From assembly GCA_035544955.1 (NCBI GenBank), contig DASZZN010000023.1, forward strand, positions 42,812 through 106,811: a DNA stretch of 64,000 bases, written 5' to 3'. The position numbers and the translations under genes were made by a program. The DNA comes from Candidatus Dormiibacterota bacterium. GTDB lineage: Bacteria; Chloroflexota; Dormibacteria; CF-121. Position 1 is the first letter of the stretch. The number at the start of each line of letters is the position of its first letter. This document shows, piece by piece, positions 59,896 to 64,000 of this stretch. A model generated the notes under the pieces. That model saw only the letters and a program-made list of their open reading frames with translations. It was not told the DNA's origin and made no database searches.

Positions 59896-60401
59896 TTGCG
59901 CGGCACCGGCTGGGCGGACGGGGATCCGGACGGGACAGCCGTATCGCTCAGGCTGGCGGAGAGCGGTTCCAGCATGTCCTCTTTCACGGCGATGAACTTG
60001 TCCGGATGGTCGTCCGCGAGGTCGTAGCGGGGGCCCATGGTGATGGCGTCGTAGGGGCAGGCCTCCTCGCACATGCCGCAATAGATGCAGCGCAGCAAGT
60101 TGATCTCGTATCGCTTGGCGTAGCGCTCTCCAGGTGAGACCCGGTGCTCGGGGGTGTTCTCGGCCGCCTCCACCACGATGCATCCCACCGGGCAGGCGAT
60201 GGCACAGAGCTCGCAGCCGACACACTTCTCGAGGCCATCGGCATAGCGGTGCAGGATGTGGCGGCCGCGCTCGCGCGGTGGAACCGCCTTCTGCCGCTCT
60301 GGGTACTCGATGGTGACGATCGGCTTGGTGTTGTGCTTGAAGGTTGTCGCCAGGGCGCGGGCGATGTAGAGGGGACCCAGCAAGATCTCGCGAAGCGCCA
60401 T
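59889..60401 (-). CDS. nuoI: NADH-quinone oxidoreductase subunit I
   Basis: A 170-residue iron-sulfur subunit with two 4Fe-4S motifs, [12 protein letters not shown] (about 60-71) and [12 protein letters not shown] (about 104-115), clusters N6a and N6b on the path to quinone. N-terminal helix ([17 protein letters not shown]) lies on the membrane. The last 25 residues are a poorly conserved Ser/Pro tail. Shares one base with the nuoH stop. Confidence 0.97.
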   Translation of the reverse strand: MALREILLGPLYIARALATTFKHNTKPIVTIEYPERQKAVPPRERGRHILHRYADGLEKCVGCELCAIACPVGCIVVEAAENTPEHRVSPGERYAKRYEINLLRCIYCGMCEEACPYDAITMGPRYDLADDHPDKFIAVKEDMLEPLSASLSDTAVPSGSPSAQPVPRKW

Positions 60402-61408
60402 CAGAGCGTCCCCTGGGCGGCGACCACCACGATGGCGGTGATCATCATCATCGCCAGCGACAGTGGGAACAGCGACTTCCAGCTGAGCGCCATCAATCGG
60501 TCATAGCGCATGCGGGGCAGCGTGGCGCGCAACCAGACGTAGACGTACAGCAGCACAACCACCTTCAACACGAACCACCACGGGCCCGGCAGGATGCCGA
60601 GTGGGCCCCACCAGCCGCCGAGGAAGACGATGGTGGCGACCGAGCTGACGATGATCATGTTGATGTACTCCGCCATGAAGAAGAGCGCGAAGCGCAACCC
60701 CGAGTACTCGGTGTGATAGCCGGCAACCAGCTCGGTCTCGGCTTCCGGTAGATCGAAGGGCGCACGGTTCGTCTCGGCGATGCCCGCAATCAAGTACAGG
60801 AAGAATGCCGGCAGCAACGGGAGGATGAACCACCAGGTGTGTTGGGCGTTGACGATATCGACCAGCCGGGCGGAGCCGGCCAGGATGAAGACCGGGACCA
60901 GCGAGAGGCCGAGCGCCATCTCGTAGCTGATCATCTGGGCTGATGAGCGCAGCGCACCGAGCATCGAGTACTTGCTGTTCGATGAGTAACCGGCAAGAAA
61001 GATGCCATAGACGCCCACTGACGTCACCGCGAAGTACCAGAGAACGCCGATGTTGACGTTCATCACGTACCAGCCGACTGGATGGCCGAAGAAGTTGAGC
61101 GGACCGGGCCCGCTGATCGGAATGATCGCGAAGCTGGCGAGCGCCGCCATGATCGAGATCATCGGCGCCAGCAGGTAAAGAAATCGGTCGCGGCTCGACG
61201 GTGCGCTGCTCGACTTGAAGAACAGCTTCAAGCCGTCGGCCGCCGGCTGCAGGAGTCCCCAAGGGCCGACCCGGTTCGGTCCCGGCCGCTGCTGCATGCG
61301 CGCCTGTACCTTCCGCTCGAACAGCGTGAGATACGCAAAGCCGGTCAGCAAGGCCCCGATCACGATGACCGCCTTGATCAAGGTCTCGACGACGACTTCG
61401 AGCGTCAT
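60401..61408 (-). CDS. nuoH: NADH-quinone oxidoreductase subunit H
   Basis: A 335-residue subunit forming much of the quinone site, eight helices. ERKVQARMQQRPGPNRVGPW and AGIAETNRAPFDLPEAETEL, with its charged loop, are diagnostic. The start MTLEVVVE overlaps the nuoG TGA by four bases; the much longer open frame upstream is out-of-frame nuoG sequence. Confidence 0.97.
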   Translation of the reverse strand: MTLEVVVETLIKAVIVIGALLTGFAYLTLFERKVQARMQQRPGPNRVGPWGLLQPAADGLKLFFKSSSAPSSRDRFLYLLAPMISIMAALASFAIIPISGPGPLNFFGHPVGWYVMNVNIGVLWYFAVTSVGVYGIFLAGYSSNSKYSMLGALRSSAQMISYEMALGLSLVPVFILAGSARLVDIVNAQHTWWFILPLLPAFFLYLIAGIAETNRAPFDLPEAETELVAGYHTEYSGLRFALFFMAEYINMIIVSSVATIVFLGGWWGPLGILPGPWWFVLKVVVLLYVYVWLRATLPRMRYDRLMALSWKSLFPLSLAMMMITAIVVVAAQGTL

Positions 61409-63294
61409 CGCTGTTCGCTCCAGCGCACCGGCGCGCCCTGGTTGACCGCGGCATAGGGTGGCAGCGCGCGGACCAGGTCGGCCGTGATCCCCTCGACGCT
61501 CGCGTAATCCCAGGAGGCGCCGAGCTTGTTCGCGATCTCCTGGAAGACGCGCCAGTCTTCCCTCACCCAAGCGGCGTCGATGCCCTTCGAAATCCGCTGC
61601 ACGCGACCCTCCATGTTGGTCACGGTGCCGTCCTTTTCCGTGAAGGCATGGCCCGGGATGATGACGTGGGCGACCTCGTCGAGGAGCGATGGCTTGAAGC
61701 GGTGGAAGATCACCAGCGGCAGCGCGGACAGCCACATCGATTCGGCATCGGTCGGCACGAAGCCGTTCAGCGGGCTGGACTCGTGCACGTAGAGCGCCTT
61801 GACGCCGGCGCCCGGCCACTCCACCCTCCCCTTTCCCGACGTTCCGTTGAGCGAGACATAGCCAGGCCCACGGTGCGGCAGGATGCCGAGGTCCTTGGCA
61901 CCGCGCCCGTTGGGTCCGGTGGTCACGATCAGCCGTCGGACGCTGCCCTTCACCTTCTTTTGCAGTTTGCCCTGGAGCTCGACGGCCGCCTTCTTGTTGG
62001 TTTCCGCCGCCAGGATGCCAACCGCGTGAGCCTCCGCGGGGACGGCGTCGAGAGCTTTCTTGACGTCGGCAGCGCCGACCTTCGAGACCTGGAGGCCCTT
62101 GCGCTGGCTCTTGAACAGACGCAGGTGGAGCACCGGCGCCGCATCGATGACATCCTGGCCACCCAGCAGGACGACATGGTCGCAGCGCTCGATGTCGGCG
62201 ATCGGCAGCGTCATATCGTCCGTCTCGGCATCTTCGAGGACGCCGCTGCGGTGATCGATGTTGGGCGAGCCGAGAACCTCGCGGAAGAGTCGCTGGAAGA
62301 GGAAGAGCTCCTCGTTGCTGGCCGCCGGCGAGGCCCACCCCGCCGCCTGGGCACCGGCCTGCTTGAGCTGCTTCAGCGCATCGGCCGTGAAGGCGATCGC
62401 CTCGTCATAGGTGACCTTTTCCAGCGCGCCGTTGCGGCGGATCTGCGGCCGGTCCTGCGTGGTGCGCTGGAAATGCGGGAAGCTGTAGCGACCCATATCG
62501 CAGAGCCAGCCGTCGTCGACCGCGAGGTTTTCTCGCGACTGGAAGCGTCCGATCCGGTTGCTGCGGGCGTCGAGGTGGATGTTGCAACCCATGCTGCAGC
62601 CGGGGCAAACGCTGGCGGTGCGGTCCAGGTCCCAGGGGCGGCTGACGAATCGATACTGCCGCGAGGTCAGCGCGCCGACCGGGCAGATCTCTGTCCAGTT
62701 GCCCTGGTAGTTCGACTGGGCCGGTTCGTCGTTGAAGGTGCCGATGATGGTGTGGACCCCCCGCTGGATCAGCGCCAGCTCGCGCTCCCCTGAGATCTCC
62801 TCACTGAACCTGGTGCAGCGCCAGCACAGGATGCAGCGCTCGCGGTCGAGGACGATCTTGTCGGAAAGCGGCACACCCTTGTCGAAATGCGCCTTCGGAA
62901 ATTCGAAGCGGCTGGCGCCGGGGCCATATTGGAAGGTCTGGTCCTGCAGCGGGCATTCGCCGCCCTTGTCGCAGATCGGGCAGTCGAGGGGGTGGTTGAT
63001 CAGGAGGAGCTCGAGGACACCCTTCTGGTACTTGCCAACCTGCTCGGTGGTCGTTTTCACGACCATGCCGTCGGCGACGTACACGGCGCAGGCCGGCTGC
63101 AACTTCGGCATCTTCTCCACCTCGACCAGGCACATCCGGCAGACGGCAACCGGGGCCATCTTCGGATGCGAGCAGAAGATCGGGATGTCGATGTTGATCG
63201 CCTTGGCCGCGTCGAGGATCAGGGTGCCCTTGGGAACGGTGACGGACTGCCCGTCGATCGTGAGCGTGACCTGGTCGGTCTGGACCGTGGCCAT
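61405..63294 (-). CDS. nuoG: NADH-quinone oxidoreductase subunit G
   Basis: A 629-residue iron-sulfur subunit. The 2Fe-2S domain holds CSHPKMAPVAVCRMC (N1b), then DCPICDKGGECPLQ and ERCILCWRC with ICPVGAL (N5 and N4 clusters). The molybdopterin-like domain begins at CPGCSMGCNIHLDARSN, whose four-Cys pattern resembles the site of the extra cluster N7 found in some bacteria. The protein is shorter than the 780-910-residue enzymes, with a compact C-terminal part. Shares TGATG with nuoF. Confidence 0.95.
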   Translation of the reverse strand: MATVQTDQVTLTIDGQSVTVPKGTLILDAAKAINIDIPIFCSHPKMAPVAVCRMCLVEVEKMPKLQPACAVYVADGMVVKTTTEQVGKYQKGVLELLLINHPLDCPICDKGGECPLQDQTFQYGPGASRFEFPKAHFDKGVPLSDKIVLDRERCILCWRCTRFSEEISGERELALIQRGVHTIIGTFNDEPAQSNYQGNWTEICPVGALTSRQYRFVSRPWDLDRTASVCPGCSMGCNIHLDARSNRIGRFQSRENLAVDDGWLCDMGRYSFPHFQRTTQDRPQIRRNGALEKVTYDEAIAFTADALKQLKQAGAQAAGWASPAASNEELFLFQRLFREVLGSPNIDHRSGVLEDAETDDMTLPIADIERCDHVVLLGGQDVIDAAPVLHLRLFKSQRKGLQVSKVGAADVKKALDAVPAEAHAVGILAAETNKKAAVELQGKLQKKVKGSVRRLIVTTGPNGRGAKDLGILPHRGPGYVSLNGTSGKGRVEWPGAGVKALYVHESSPLNGFVPTDAESMWLSALPLVIFHRFKPSLLDEVAHVIIPGHAFTEKDGTVTNMEGRVQRISKGIDAAWVREDWRVFQEIANKLGASWDYASVEGITADLVRALPPYAAVNQGAPVRWSEQR

Positions 63295-64000
63295 CAGGCG
63301 ACCGCCTCCTGCGCCGTCTTCTTGAAGGGACAGCCCTTTTCCGAGACGTGCTCGAGGAACTCGTCGCGGAAAAACTTGATGACGCTGCGTGGGAACCAGG
63401 TCGAGGCATCGCCGAGGGGACAGAAGGAGCGCCCATCGATGCTGTACCCGATGTCGAGCAGCAGGTCGACGTCGGTGGCTTTCGCCTCCCCGCCTTCGAA
63501 GCGATCAAATAGATTCGACATCCAGAAAGTGCCCTCGCGGCAAGGCGTGCACTTACCGCAACTCTCGTGGTGGAAGAACTTTACGTAGCGCCGAGCGGCG
63601 TCGACCATACAGGTGGTTTCGTCCATGACGACCATCGCGCCGGCGCCCGCCAGCGAGCCGGCCTTCTGGATTGCGTCGAAGTCCAGGCCGACGTCGAGAT
63701 GCTCGGGCAGCAACACCATCATCGAGGCGCCGCCCGGCTGGAACGCCTTGAGCTTGCGGTTCTTCCAGACGCCGCCACCGTGCTCCTCGATCAGCTCGCG
63801 AATCGGCGTGCCGTTTTCCAACTCATAGTTGCCCGGGCGGTTGACATGCCCGCTCATGCACCACACCCGTGTCCCCTTCCCGGTTGGCGTCCCCATGGTG
63901 CCGAACCAGTCGGCACCGTTGATGACGATGTGCGGCAGGTTGCAGACCGTCTCGACATTGTTCATGATCGTTGGCTTGCCGTAGAGGCCCTTGATCGCCG
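63294..64000 (-). CDS. nuoF: NADH-quinone oxidoreductase subunit F, C-terminal part
   Basis: The C-terminal ~235 residues of the FMN- and NADH-binding subunit; the gene continues beyond the window edge (the frame stays open with ...GLYGKPTIMNNVETVCNLP). ESCGKCTPCREGT is the ligand motif of cluster N3. GDASTWFPRSVIKFFRDEF is the usual C-terminal region. It is upstream of nuoG with a one-base overlap. nuoA-E are presumably outside the window. Confidence 0.96.
   Translation of the reverse strand, partial: AIKGLYGKPTIMNNVETVCNLPHIVINGADWFGTMGTPTGKGTRVWCMSGHVNRPGNYELENGTPIRELIEEHGGGVWKNRKLKAFQPGGASMMVLLPEHLDVGLDFDAIQKAGSLAGAGAMVVMDETTCMVDAARRYVKFFHHESCGKCTPCREGTFWMSNLFDRFEGGEAKATDVDLLLDIGYSIDGRSFCPLGDASTWFPRSVIKFFRDEFLEHVSEKGCPFKKTAQEAVA

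Noticed and set aside
60401..62338. A 645-residue version of NuoH
   Set aside because: The extra N-terminal part is out-of-frame nuoG; the ATG at 61408 overlaps the nuoG TGA and gives a normal NuoH.

Overview
The window is a high-GC bacterial chromosome segment with no phage capsid, terminase or integrase genes. An OpcA-type glucose-6-phosphate dehydrogenase assembly factor, an InhA-like enoyl-ACP reductase, a transaldolase/phosphoglucose isomerase fusion, a SARP-type regulator and a leaderless-looking promoter suggest a high-GC terrabacterial lineage (Actinomycetota, Chloroflexota or a relative such as Dormibacterota). I cannot fix the phylum from the sequence alone.

Layout. 1-5.3 kb: a CoA-transferase and truncated enoyl-CoA hydratase pair, divergent from a three-gene CUT2-type ABC importer. 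5.3-9.3 kb: fabI, then a cell-wall operon (small membrane protein, bifunctional class A PBP, secreted/membrane protein). 9.4-16.5 kb: a pentose phosphate operon (tal-pgi, gnd, zwf, opcA, pgl). 16.6-23.3 kb: three exported or membrane-anchored proteins (NHL repeats plus anchor-D domains, Ig-like, COG1470-like).

23.4-47.3 kb is the notable part: a complete extracellular-type contractile injection system (eCIS). It has a LuxR-type regulator with a degenerate receiver, a HEAT-like protein, a large putative effector, a DUF4157 protein, an AAA+ ATPase and a DUF4255 cap protein. Divergently transcribed is the structural operon: sheath, tube 1, CPxC protein, DUF6760, VQR-repeat protein, tube 2, LysM protein, gp27/gp5-like spike, PAAR-like tip, gp25, gpJ-like, gpI-like, and a membrane zinc-ribbon/discoidin-like protein. 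A STAND-SARP regulator faces it. I see no tail-fibre gene and no classical tape measure. Two proteins share an N-terminal LQxxAGNxxV motif at the same depth, a candidate cargo tag. Both divergent promoter regions carry a near-identical 19-bp motif, and the LuxR promoter has 11-bp-spaced direct repeats.

47.3-50.1 kb: tRNA-Arg(UCU), an internally deleted IS481-like element inserted at the tRNA 3' end with a 14-bp duplication, a PD-(D/E)XK-like protein and an EamA transporter. 50.2-54.2 kb: three Tad-type proteins and a ResB-like protein. 54.2-64 kb: the complex I operon nuoF(partial)GHIJKLMN on the minus strand. A GC-rich palindromic repeat occurs three times, once inside the eCIS ATPase gene and once supplying the C-terminus of a membrane protein.
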